From assembly GCA_946699065.1 (NCBI GenBank), contig CAMPDV010000505.1, positions 62,001 to 126,000 on the forward strand: DNA of 64,000 bases. The letters are read 5' to 3'. This DNA is from Loxodes magnus. Lineage: Eukaryota; Ciliophora; Karyorelictea; Loxodida; Loxodidae. Position 1 is the stretch's first letter; each line of letters begins with the position of its first letter. Under the pieces are notes generated by a model. It did no database searches and was not told the origin of the DNA. It saw only the letters and a program-made list of their open reading frames with translations. The position numbers and the translations under genes are program-made. Positions 10,801-19,489 of this stretch are shown one piece after another.

Positions 10801-11205
10801 TTTAACCTAAGTTAGTAATAAAATAATATAGAATGTAATATTGTTAATATTTATAGGGGGTAATGATTGATTTGAAAAGAAAGTAATGCCTTATATAATT
10901 GATTAAAGAATGTTATAGTAATGATTAATATTAGATTATTTATACTAGGTAGTTATTTTTCTATTTTAGGATGTAAATAATTTAATGATAAGTAAGTTTT
11001 TGATTATAGAGGGTAATTTTGATATAAGCAGAGATGGAAATAACATTTAACAACTTTAAATATTTATCTTAAATTAATGTTTAATTATTAATTAAATTTT
11101 GATTTAGATACTTTAGTTATTTTAAAGTTACTAAACATATTAGCATTATATTTTAAGATCTTTGCTAACTTTCTTGCTTTTTTTATTTTATTGATGAAAA
11201 ATTGA
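7803..11205 (+). CDS. RING-finger plus ubiquitin-like protein gene with a hyper-split 3' half
   Basis: Exon 1 (7803-8336, 178 codons) is intact. ATG at 7803 is followed by a RING finger: C7-x2-C10, then CGHQVCQIC giving C-x-H-x2-C-x2-C, then CPKRNC, an unusual C-x4-C last pair. Residues about 95-165 form a ubiquitin-like fold, from IKVKILSENEEEINLTV to ENKDEVQLDLKLKE, matching ubiquitin's beta strands, helix (SIEQLKQKVERLEGI) and YRGQEKL. Such proteins usually act as E3 ligases. From 8337 the gene is broken by GT...AG segments of 16-24 nt. If these are removed, the remaining codons continue the exon 1 frame exactly and read EEKFSRQ-W-ENNMNKEKAK, then MISKKECLKNIGNTLKQEMN. The TGA at 8409-8411 must then be Trp. 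The last exon is taken as 11029-11205 (TGA at 11203). The 3' end and splicing are inferred; the whole product would be about 360 residues. Confidence 0.72.
8337..8851 (+). other. Left intron array: about 22 unrelated tiny introns, mostly one-codon exons
   Basis: The stretch splits completely into GT...AG segments of 16-21 nt, starting with 8337-8354. The pieces between them are single triplets: GAA, AAA, then a 27-nt exon, AAT, AAA, a 6-nt exon, a 21-nt exon, GAG, TGT, TTA, AAA, AAT, ATT, GGA, AAT, ACT, TTG, AAA, CAA, GAG, ATG, AAT. Every exon length is a multiple of 3, so all introns are phase 0 relative to the RING-UBL frame. The intron sequences are not copies of one another beyond the GTAA start and AG end, so tandem duplication alone does not explain the spacing. 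Splicing itself is inferred; no RNA evidence is available here. Confidence 0.7.
8852..10603 (+). repeat. 27-bp satellite made of a 24-nt intron plus one codon, about 65 units
   Basis: The tandem unit is 24 constant bases, beginning GTAAGATATTTT and ending ATTTATAG, plus 3 variable bases. The constant part has canonical intron ends; the variable triplet lies exactly where the one-codon exons lie in the flanking arrays. Triplets seen are ATT, TGA, AGA, TGG, ATG, ATC, ATA, GAC, plus TTG, AAT and ACG at the left edge. Intron variants include GTAAGACATT (several units, mostly following ATT) and a 23-nt form starting GTAATATATTT. Higher-order copying is visible: the triplet order TGA-ATT-TGA-AGA-TGA occurs twice in succession around 9540-9810. 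Because 24 is a multiple of 3 and contains no TGA in phase 0, retaining or skipping any unit keeps the frame. One unit near 9064 has a 4-nt spacer (ATGA) with a 23-nt intron. Confidence 0.9.
10604..11028 (+). other. Right intron array: about 17 tiny introns with one-codon exons
   Basis: After the satellite the pattern reverts to non-identical introns. They are mostly 16-26 nt (for example a 17-nt GTATTAAATTACCTCAG) separated by TTT, CTA, AGG, GCG, a 21-nt exon (or one longer intron), ATG, CTA, CTT, TTA, AAT, GGG, AAA and AAT. The last few units (10918-11009) can be cut in more than one way, with candidate introns of 31 and 37 nt. The final clear intron is 11013-11028. The encoded residues read NFLRA, VPFQFLI, MLLLNGK, a mildly hydrophobic run unlike the satellite part. 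Confidence 0.62.
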
Positions 11206-11430
11206 TTCCTATTAAGGAGATGTTGGAATTAGTAATTAAGGTAATATTTTGATAATAGCTAGAGTTTTTTGCTGTGTATTAGATTTCTTGATAATAGTTC
11301 TTTGATTTTTAAATTATGTCTAGAAGTGTTAATTTTATATCCTTTCTAATTAATTAATTTCAAAAAAAAAGTTTTTGGACCGGAAACTCCTTTCCGATTG
11401 CACGATCCGACGCTCTCTTTTTAAGTAATA

Positions 11431-11664
11431 ATGGGAATATCCTGCTGTGCTCCAGACACAGCTGCTAGGGAGCTCCATCGCTATGAGCAGCAAGGCTTCA
11501 AGCCCCTACCAAAAGCGGATAATCTCAAAGACAGCGTTCCCTTCAGAAAATTACTCTGACCAGGGACTTTCTCAGCGACAGGAAAAGAACTTGTTCCTAG
11601 CCATAAAACCAGAAAGTTTAGTCACGAAGGTCATTCTCAGCTCCCACCATCTTTTCAATTATGA
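11431..11664 (+). CDS. Small protein with N-terminal MGISCC (77 residues)
   Basis: A GC-rich island stands out from the AT-rich surroundings. ATG at 11431 opens a frame of 77 codons ending in TGA at 11662-11664. The protein begins MGISCC, the pattern of an N-myristoylation site followed by palmitoylatable cysteines, so attachment to a membrane is plausible. It contains RYEQQGFKPLPKADNLKDSV and an in-frame TGA at codon 43 (RKLL-W-PGTFSAT). A second copy near 32.8 kb keeps the same frame, the same TGA and the peptide around it, which supports this frame over the others. GC-rich sequence continues about 50 bases upstream and may be the 5' leader. I do not recognise the family. It could also be a fragment of a larger dispersed gene. 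Confidence 0.5.
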
Positions 11665-11669
11665 TTTGA

Positions 11670-12781
11670 TATCCTTTCTATTAATCTTTAAAATAGCTTT
11701 AGTAATTTTTAAAGATAATATGTAATGATCTAATCTCCTCTTTACAAAAAGTGTGTTTATGAATTATAAAATACTTAGTTAAAATAATAGTAAATAAACA
11801 TATATTTAGTTAGTTTGATTTAGTTATGCTTGTGTAATAAAGTGCTAAAGTGTTACTGAGATATTGTTGCTGGTATTTTAAAAATTTGAATAGATAAGTA
11901 TTTAATTTATAATCTATGTAATAATATGATTAAAGCAGATGTAAGAATTTAGCTTATATAATTATTCTTGATATAAACTACTACTTGAATATGATTAATT
12001 TGAATTACTAATATTATAACACACAGTCTATACTTCATAACCCTATTTTATATTCTAATTAATATATTAACAACTTATTTTTACCTATTTATTAATATCC
12101 TCTATCTATATCTTCTATTTTATTTAATCTACTAATATTATTAGTAAGATTTCTCTAGTTTAATACTATTAAGATGTAGTGTACTCTTAAAGTAATTTAT
12201 TTACATATTTTATGATTAACTTCTAATTTATGTCTATAATCAGAGTTATTTATTTCTATTATCATTTCAAATCTTAAGTACACTCAAAAATTATATTATA
12301 TACAAAATTTTATTATTACTCTGTAGACATAAATAAAATAAATTAGCAATAAATGTCACCAACAAGTGTAATTACAACTAGAAAATGGTATTTTGATTTT
12401 AAAAGTATAATATAGCATAATATAAAAGTAAAAATTAAAAACATTATAATTTGCTTAATATATGCTAACAACATTTAATTATCACTCAAAAAAATTGGAT
12501 CATCTAATCCATCCTAGAGTAAATTTGAGATTACTATTAAATTAATCTTAATATTCTTTTTCAAACTCATTTGTTCAACTAGTGAGTCATAGATAAAAAA
12601 CTTATTATCAACCTAAAAATTATAAATATTATGGAATAAAGCTCTTATAAAGCAAAAAGATTAACTATTTTAACTATCAATTACGAAAAAGAGATATATA
12701 TCAAAAAATCACGAAAAATCAAACCCTAAAATTCCAAGTTTCAGATTTAAACGAAAAACTATAACATTTTTATAAATCGTT
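11670..12781. other. AT-rich stretch, no gene recognised
   Basis: The stretch separates the small MGISCC gene from the coiled-coil ORF. Frames are open on both strands but have no motif or biased composition. I see nothing specific. Confidence 0.5.
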
Positions 12782-13384
12782 ATGAAGATAAAGTAAGAAA
12801 ATAAGCAATTAAAAAAGTAAATCAACTAAAAATTGGAAATGCAAAATGTAAATTTCCAACTGAAGTAAATAGAAGATAGACTCAATAATTAAATTAAATT
12901 ATATTAATAATTAATAATATAGGAAAATTAAAGCAATGTAGATCCTATGGATATTGAGAAAAATCTAAAAAATAAATTAAATTATTTAGCAGATAAGAAT
13001 ATTATGATGATGATTCTGCAAGAAAAAGAATATCTAATAAGGACATGTTAACAGTTTAAAATTAAGTAAATACTATAAGTAAAAAAATTTGAAGAAAACT
13101 GAGTTAAAATATTATACGCAAGATGTCAAATTTTTTTTAATGATAAAGCTATCAAGGAATGGAATTAATGAATCAATAATAGAATTAATGAATCAATAAT
13201 GGAATTAATGAGCAATAAAATAATGAGGATAATATTTAAATGAGCTATAGAATGCATAGAACTAGAAGAGGTAAAAAGGAATTATCTTCAAGATGAAAAT
13301 TGAACCGAAGAAAAAGAAGATCAAGAAATCTACGAGCGACTTCGCAGGAAGTAGCAGAACTTTTATAAGAACGAGTACAAGTGA
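12782..13384 (+). CDS. Coiled-coil gag/ORF1-like protein, about 200 residues
   Basis: A single frame runs from ATG 12782 to a TGA at 13382-13384. Four earlier in-frame TGAs are best read as Trp, for example FEEN-W-VKIL, IFK-W-AIECIELEEV and QDEN-W-TEEKED. The N-terminal third is rich in Lys, Gln and Asn with heptad-like spacing (KQENKQLKKQINQKLEMQN), as in coiled coils. Then comes VDPMDIEKNL; a closely similar YDPMDVE sits just before a zinc knuckle in the ORF1-like protein at 61.3-61.7 kb, linking the two. No zinc knuckle is seen here. The same frame is open upstream to at least 12684. GC content rises toward the 3' end. It is likely the structural protein of a retroelement; no reverse transcriptase is adjacent. 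Confidence 0.5.
13155..13217 (+). repeat. Short tandem repeat, about 22 bp x 3, inside the coiled-coil ORF
   Basis: The segment GGAATTAATGAATCAATAAT recurs nearly exactly, then a third partial unit ends GGAATTAATGAGCAATAA. The period of about 22 bp is not a multiple of 3, so successive units are read in different frames within the ORF. Confidence 0.6.
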
Positions 13385-13389
13385 ACTTA

Positions 13390-14780
13390 AATAGGTTAAC
13401 CTTAGAAGCGTAGTGCCACTATTATTTATTTTTTGTTATTATTCATATTAAAAAAATATTTAGAATTAAAAAATATAGATAAATTTTCGTATACTTATAA
13501 TATATAAAAAACGATAATTTACTTAACCTCAAGTCATTTAAAAATAATATTTAGAAATAAATAATAGTTAAATATTATTAAAATTAAATTAAAATAAAAA
13601 AATTTTAATATCAGAAATTATTTTATCAAAAATTATTATAAAAAAGCAAAAAAGATATAGATAAACAGAAAACTAAAATTTATCAAGTTTTTAATTAAGA
13701 GCAAATTAAAAAAATATTAAAAGGAAATACGAAAAGAAAAAAATTGCAACTTTGATCCAAAAATTAAAAAAATTATAAGCAAAAAATTTGAAAAAAATTA
13801 AATAAAATTAATCTGAAATATAAAATTAAAATTTAGGTTATAAAAATCTAAAATTCCTTTAATTTATAAAAAAAATACTACACATTATAACAAAAAAAAG
13901 AAACAATTAAAAGATTAATTTATACAAAACTTTTAAATCTTTTAAGATAAAAATCTTAATTTAAAAAAATTTTTTTAAACAAAAAATTTTTTTTTTAATA
14001 AATAGAAAAAATGGATAAATATAAAAAAATCTAAAATTAAATTAAAGAACACACCAAAAAAAAGTTAATCTAATAAAAAGAAAATGAGAAGAAAAGAGAA
14101 TAAAAATAAAATAAAAATAATATGAAAAAAGACAAAGAAAGATAAAATATGAAAAAATTTGGAAAGAGTTTATTTTAATTTCGGTTTGAAAATTTTTTTC
14201 TTTAAAATTTTATTTTTACATATAATTTTACCTACATTTTTTTTTCTATCTCATTTTTGTTGTATTTATTTTAGTTAATTTATTATTTATTATCAATTAC
14301 AAATAACTTTTCTATTATTTATTCTTTTTGAGATAACTTTAATTTATATTTAATTATCTGGATAGAAACAATTTTTTTTCTGAATCTATTAAAGATGTAT
14401 AAATGATTAAAAAATATATATTTCAGATTTTTTTATGGGAAAATTCAAATTTTTTTTAAGTGATGCATAATCAATAAAATTATTTCCTTTTTTAATATTT
14501 GCATCAAAAATTTCTAAAAGAAGTCCTTTATTTAAACTATTTAAATTTTGTGACTATTTAATTAATGTTTTTGATTAAATTTTTATAATTTGGAACAAAA
14601 TTTTAATATTTTATCGAAAAAGATTTAGACTTATTGAAACGAATAATAAGATTTTTTATAAAAAGTACTAAGATTTAACTATTTAATAATTAATAATTTT
14701 TATCATAATTCTTTTTATGATATTTTAAGTAAAATACTCTAAACCCAAAAATGGTTTAATTATTAAGATGCTATAATATG
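13390..14780. other. AT-rich stretch with long A and T runs, no gene recognised
   Basis: The first half is A-rich on the + strand, the second half T-rich, with homopolymer runs of up to about 10 bases. No coding motif, repeat array or RNA-like structure was recognised. Confidence 0.5.
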
Positions 14781-14794
14781 TCATGATTCAAATC

Positions 14795-15660
14795 GGGATT
14801 TTTTGCGGCTCCAAAAAGGTAGGAGTTAACGACATCCTAGAGAAGTTAGGATCATGAAAAGGGAATCAAAAAGGTCAACATCAAATCGAACCACCCATTT
14901 GAGGAAAATCCTAGGAAATATACTAAAAGTAATATGCACTCGGAAGTCTCCAATACCATCACAGAATAGTAAATAAGACACGATTAGCCGATAAAAGTGG
15001 TGTTAGACCTCCAGAAGAGATCAAAAAACTGAAGAAAGTTAAAAAGAGAATAATGAAAAAACTTATAATTGCAGACATAATATAATTGAAACAAATGACC
15101 TAAAAAAGAGGCCTACATGCATTTTGCAATGTTTTACAAGACCAGGACAATTAATCATAACACTAACAATAGAAACAGAAAGAATTGGTCAACAAATTAG
15201 AAAAAATCGATGATGGCCAGCAAAAATTACAGCGTTAAATTGACCTAAAAGAACAAGGAAATGACTAAATAATAATTGAAAGAGAAAACAACTCAAGATT
15301 TAAACCTAAAAGAGAATCAAAAAAATACTGATATTGTAACTCTCGAACATATCTATGGAAAAGATACTAGAAATTTCAAAACTTTAAACAAGAATACTGA
15401 AACTACTAGAAGAATTTGGAAAATAAAAAGAAGATACAACAAAAACTAAAACTAAAAAGACAAAGACAAAGATTATATTGCATCAAATTTGGAAAAATAT
15501 ACAAGACTTAAGTTACCAATCATTATCTAGACGAAAGAATACCTCAGTGACAGTATGAATAACAAGATGAATATTTGTAGAGACATATTAATTTTTATAT
15601 TTGGCCTATAGAGCAGTCTAGAGGTTGGTTGGAAAGAGGTTGAAATACCTACAAGAGCGC
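14795..15660 (+). pseudogene. Retroelement gag/ORF1 relic with decayed zinc knuckle
   Basis: A moderately GC-rich block is homologous at DNA and protein level to blocks at 42.93-43.48 kb and 62.52-63.06 kb. The N-terminal part reads NDILEKLGS and later VVLDLQKRSKN, matching DILEFLRKVG in the second copy and TLDLRKKAKN in the third. Near 15,325-15,390 it reads YCNSRTYLWKRYQKF, a CCHC zinc knuckle in which the first and last Cys and the His have become Tyr. In the third copy the equivalent TYLW is preceded by CIYYNS, keeping the first Cys. Frame changes break the gene. The 3' end (GGTTGAAATACCTACAAGAG) matches the end of the 42.9-kb copy. Confidence 0.62.
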
Positions 15661-15904
15661 CAAACATTTAATTTTGTTTTTTTATATTAAAAAGATATTT
15701 TAAATATTAATTTTTCTTATCTAATAAATTTATGTCGTTTATTATTTTATTTTTAATTTATAAAAAATAAGAAAAATCTTTAAATGTTTAAAAAAGTATG
15801 TTTAAAAATAAGATAATATTTTTGAACTTATCAGAAATAAATCTCCATAAATTAAACATGTAAAAAGATAATAAAAATAATAATAATATAAAAAAAAAAC
15901 TAAG

Positions 15905-16445
15905 ATTATAGAGCGCGCAGCTCTTTAATTAAAGTTCTTTAAAGTTTAAAAACGTATTACATTACATTCTTCCCTGTGCTAGCATCCCTTGGAAATTCTT
16001 GTCTCCTATAGAACCAATGTCGGAGTGCTTCCCTAAAGAGACCTTAATCTTAGGCATCTTTCAACATATTGTTACTTGATGCCTCGGTCTTGACATCCTT
16101 GACTCCTGCCAAGATTGTTGTTTAGGTCTTTACATGGGTACTTCCTGGTAGCAGAGTTTTTATTAATCACAGTGGAAGGATTTGTTCTCCCTATTTAAAA
16201 TAAATGATATAAAATAAATCTAAATATTAGCAATAAATAATAAGAAAAAGAATAGTAATTAAAAATATATAAAAATGCTAGCAATAATATTAATAGTACA
16301 TTAGTAATAATAAAATTAATAACAAATTAACAAAAAAGATTAATAATTAAATAAAAACATAAAATAACATAAAATCAATATAAATAATAATAATACCAAA
16401 AATAATTCATTAATATTATTATAGAGCGCGTAGCACCTCTTTGGC
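15905..16445 (-). repeat. Segment bounded by direct GAGCGCG-containing repeats
   Basis: The sequence TATAGAGCGCGCAGCTCTTT at 15907 recurs as TATAGAGCGCGTAGCACCTC at 16422, in the same orientation. The first contains a near-perfect hairpin (GAGC/GCTC around GCGCA). Between them lie an AT-rich 220-bp part and a GC-rich open frame. This could be a small mobile element with short terminal direct repeats, or a gene with repeated flanking motifs. No target-site duplication was found. Confidence 0.4.
15950..16195 (-). CDS. Unknown GC-rich ORF fragment
   Basis: The minus strand reads as an open frame from about 16195, with GEQILPL-W(TGA)-LIKTLLPG, GVKD, TEASSNNMLKDAQDQGLF and REALRHWFYRRQEFPRDAST. 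Composition and amino-acid mix are far more protein-like than in the other frames, and GC content is higher than the flanks. No stop or start is clear, so it is probably partial. I do not recognise the family. It lies inside the GAGCGCG-bounded segment and may be the cargo of that element. Confidence 0.4.
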
Positions 16446-16859
16446 GATAGCTCTTTCAATAATAATATTTAGTATTAAAAAAAGTGCTCTCATACTTCTT
16501 GGTGTCATTCTAGCTGTTCAATAAGTCAATTCAATTTCTTCAAATGAGGAATCTGCCTATTGAATAATAGAAAAAATAAATTATGAAGAAAACTCCTAAA
16601 AAACTTCAATCTATTTTCCTTCTTTCCCAATTAACACTCATCTTATTGACTCTTAAATACGTATAAGTGATTATATGCAACTCCTTTATAATAAAGGGCA
16701 ATTTATTAACTTACACTAAGTTAGTTTTATTAAAAAGGGATTTTCATATTTATCATTATTGACTAACTAGAGGACTAGAGCATTGATTACTTCTTTTATT
16801 ATTAATTTAACTATCTATTATAGATTAGCCTTTAGATTATCTGATATCATTTCTATGTT

Positions 16860-17110
16860 TTTATATTACATTGATATAGCTCCCAATATAATTGATTTTT
16901 AAACTGTAAAGGTAATTAAAAATTTAATTATTGTAAATTTATCTGAAAACAAATAAGTTACATATCTTTCTTTTCCTCCTCTTTCTTTTATTGTCACTCT
17001 CATTTCCTTCTTTCCTTCTCTTCTTATCCTTCTCGCTTCCCTTAAACTTCATCTTCTTCATCTTCTTCATCTTGATTCATTTCTTTGCTTTCTACTCGAG
17101 AGATCTCCAT
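16860..17110 (-). CDS. Short highly charged ORF, possibly coding
   Basis: On the minus strand an ATG at 17110-17108 opens MEISRVESKEMNQDEEDEED, followed by a Lys/Glu/Arg-rich run with TGA at Trp positions (RRK-W-E-W-QQ). The plus strand gives only a Ser/Phe/Leu-rich shadow of this purine-rich sequence. The frame then drifts into AT-rich sequence with no clear stop. Acidic-basic runs of this kind can be real low-complexity protein or simple purine-rich DNA. Confidence 0.3.
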
Positions 17111-17114
17111 TTAA

Positions 17115-18660
17115 CTTCCTTTAATACTCTGCACCTAAAATTAAATTCTTTATACTTATCAAATATTGGGCATTAAAATTTCTATTATTTACTAGTATAG
17201 CAATCTATACTCTGTTGAAATAATAACGAAATATTCTCAACATGATATCACTATTTTAAAAGTTATTAACTTCAATACATATAATAATTTAGAGACTAAC
17301 TATTAGTTTAATTCTTTATTTAAGTAGAAAAAGTAAATAGCAAAATAACAAAATAATAAGTATTATTAAAATAGATACTCATTAATTAATATAAATCCTT
17401 CTTAATAAGTTTTTAATAATAATTTAATTATTAACTTTATATGCTATTTTTATTTATTTATGAAACTTCTATTTTTAGCAATCTGTATAAAATTATATTT
17501 GAAAGAAATTCCATTAGATAAAGAAAATAATTATTTTTATAAACAATCTTAAAAATAAAAAGATTTACATTATAATTATTATTTCTATTATTTATCTTTA
17601 TAAATAACTAAATTATTGTCTTTCCTTTATTATTTAATTATGATCTAGTTTTAATTATAATTTAACTCATCAATGTTTATATTTCTTTTACTATAAATTG
17701 TTTATCTCTAATTATTAGGAAATTAATTAAGAATTATTTGCCATTCAATTGTATCAGTAAATAGCTTATGTTAAAATATTAAATTTCAATTATATATTTA
17801 ATTAAGGAAAAAGAAGCTAACTATTGAAACATTTTTCTAATCTAAGATTCTTTTAATTATATATTTAAATTCAAGAGTTCTAATAAAAATTTATAATATT
17901 ATGACTTTAATAAAGACTGGATTTATTTATAAGAAGAAGTCCTACAATTAAAGACCAAAATAAAATAAAAACAGTTTGCTCAAGCGATGTACATTCAACA
18001 AACTAATTTTCAAAAACAAGTTGGAGGACTAGCAAAATCCTATGCAATTCTTTAGCTTAGAAAAATGAAGATACAAGATTTGGTGGTTTTCAAGGTTTTC
18101 TCTAAAAACTTTAAACTTAATTTTATCTTTTTTATTATTTTAATAAGGACTAATATCTTGCTTAGCTCTTAATTTTCTTTTTCTATTATTAAATTATTGT
18201 TCTCAATTAAGTAAACTTAGTTAGTTAAAGATGATGAAATGCTTTTATTCTGATATATCATATCTGTAGTTGGAAATTTTAAATGTGATTGATTAAAAAC
18301 TATTATTCATTTAACTAAATAAATAATGATATGAATTATAATTTATTATCTATATGGAAGCCTTCTATTATCTTAATTAATCCTTAAGAGTCTTATTTTA
18401 AATTAAAATATATAAAAATTAAGATAAATTATTATATAAGCTAGATCTAAAAAGTTAAGTTATTTAAAATATAAAGGAATATAATCCTTACTTAAAGCTA
18501 CTTTTTATTTTGGTTTATAAATTTTTGTGAAAACCAGTTTTAATTTATAAACTAAAGTTATGCAAAATACTCAAACCTAGTTTCTATTAAGAAATACTCT
18601 ATAATATTAAATTTTAGACTAAGAAAGAATAAATACCAGATTTAATAGTTTATATTATCT
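17115..18660. other. AT-rich stretch, no gene recognised
   Basis: The stretch has no motifs, arrays or repeats that I can support. A slightly less AT-rich patch around 17930-18060 gives no convincing frame. Confidence 0.45.
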
Positions 18661-18667
18661 GACTTAA

Positions 18668-19461
18668 CTAAAACAACTCCTCCCAGACAGCCTCAGAAAC
18701 ATAGCCATGCTACTACCTCAACGGAAAATCTTCCAAAGAAGCAGAAGATAAGCGACTTTCAGACGCAAATTCGGAACTTCTCACCATATATGAACCTCGG
18801 TGAGATAAACAAGGAATAAATACTCGGAATGGCTAAAGAGGAAATGGCTAAATTAATTATAGCGTTAATTAGCCATAACTAAGACCTAGAGAAATAGGTT
18901 ATGAAGCTTGCCCAAGAACAGCAATGACACCTGGACGACGACGAGATGCATGCTCCTAGAAACAAAAACTAAGCTGCCATGAATATTCGAATTGACGAAT
19001 TCGACAGGCAGTTGGAATAGCTATATGATATGAACGAGAACATGCACATCAAGTTAGAGAAAATTGAAAACAATATTAACCTTAAAATGGAGAATATCAA
19101 GAATGATATCAAGATCTAGACAGCACACTCCGTTCCAATGGAGTTGGAAGAGGTCTAGAATAAACAAATCGAATTAACTAAAGAAAGATACTTTAAGAAA
19201 AAATGCTTTATCTGTGGAAGAATAAACCATCTCTGAAGGAAATGCAGATAAAAAAAAGAGATCCAAAAGAAAATTTGAAACGAACTAACCTAATTCTACC
19301 CAATTAGCAGTGGGAATATTTATAGGAAGAAAAGCAATATTCGAAGCAATCCACTGCGAAGACTTGAAAGTGACTGGAGGAACAGACCACCAAGAGTTCA
19401 AGTACCTATCAGTTGGATAGGGAGTAGGAAACTATTAAGAAAACAATCCCTTCTCTGAATA
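18668..19461 (+). CDS. Gag/ORF1-like protein with CCHC zinc knuckle
   Basis: A single frame of about 260 codons ends at TGA 19459-19461. Order: a Pro/Gln/Ser-rich N-terminus (TTPPRQPQKHSHATTSTEN), a central coiled coil (MNIRIDEFDRQLEQLYDMNE), the motif VPMELEEVQNKQIELT, then a zinc knuckle CFICGRINHL-W-RKC (C-x2-C-x4-H-x4-C) near 19204-19246, and a basic tail. The Trp in the knuckle is encoded by TGA; in related relics at 15.3 kb and 62.9 kb the same place is TGG. Two other in-frame TGAs also fit Trp. The last 30 bases of the ORF resemble the 3' end of the LINE-like insertion at 30.1 kb. RNA-binding structural protein of a non-LTR retroelement is the best reading. The start codon is not clear. 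Confidence 0.68.
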
Positions 19462-19485
19462 ACTTAAATTTAATTTAATTTAACC
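19399..19485 (+). mobile_element. Retroelement 3' end with TTTAA-repeat tail
   Basis: The sequence GTAGGAAACTATTAAGAAAA followed by CAATCCCTTC and a tail of repeated AATTT matches the end of the insertion at 30.13-30.18 kb (GTAGGCATCTATTAAGATAA then CAGTCCCTTC and the same tail). The tail repeats are typical of non-LTR elements that prime reverse transcription on a 3' repeat. Confidence 0.6.
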
Positions 19486-19489
19486 TGAC

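Noticed and set aside
16991..17176. Plus-strand Ser/Phe/Leu-rich frame
   Set aside because: It is the complement of a purine-rich acidic frame on the minus strand, itself only weakly supported.
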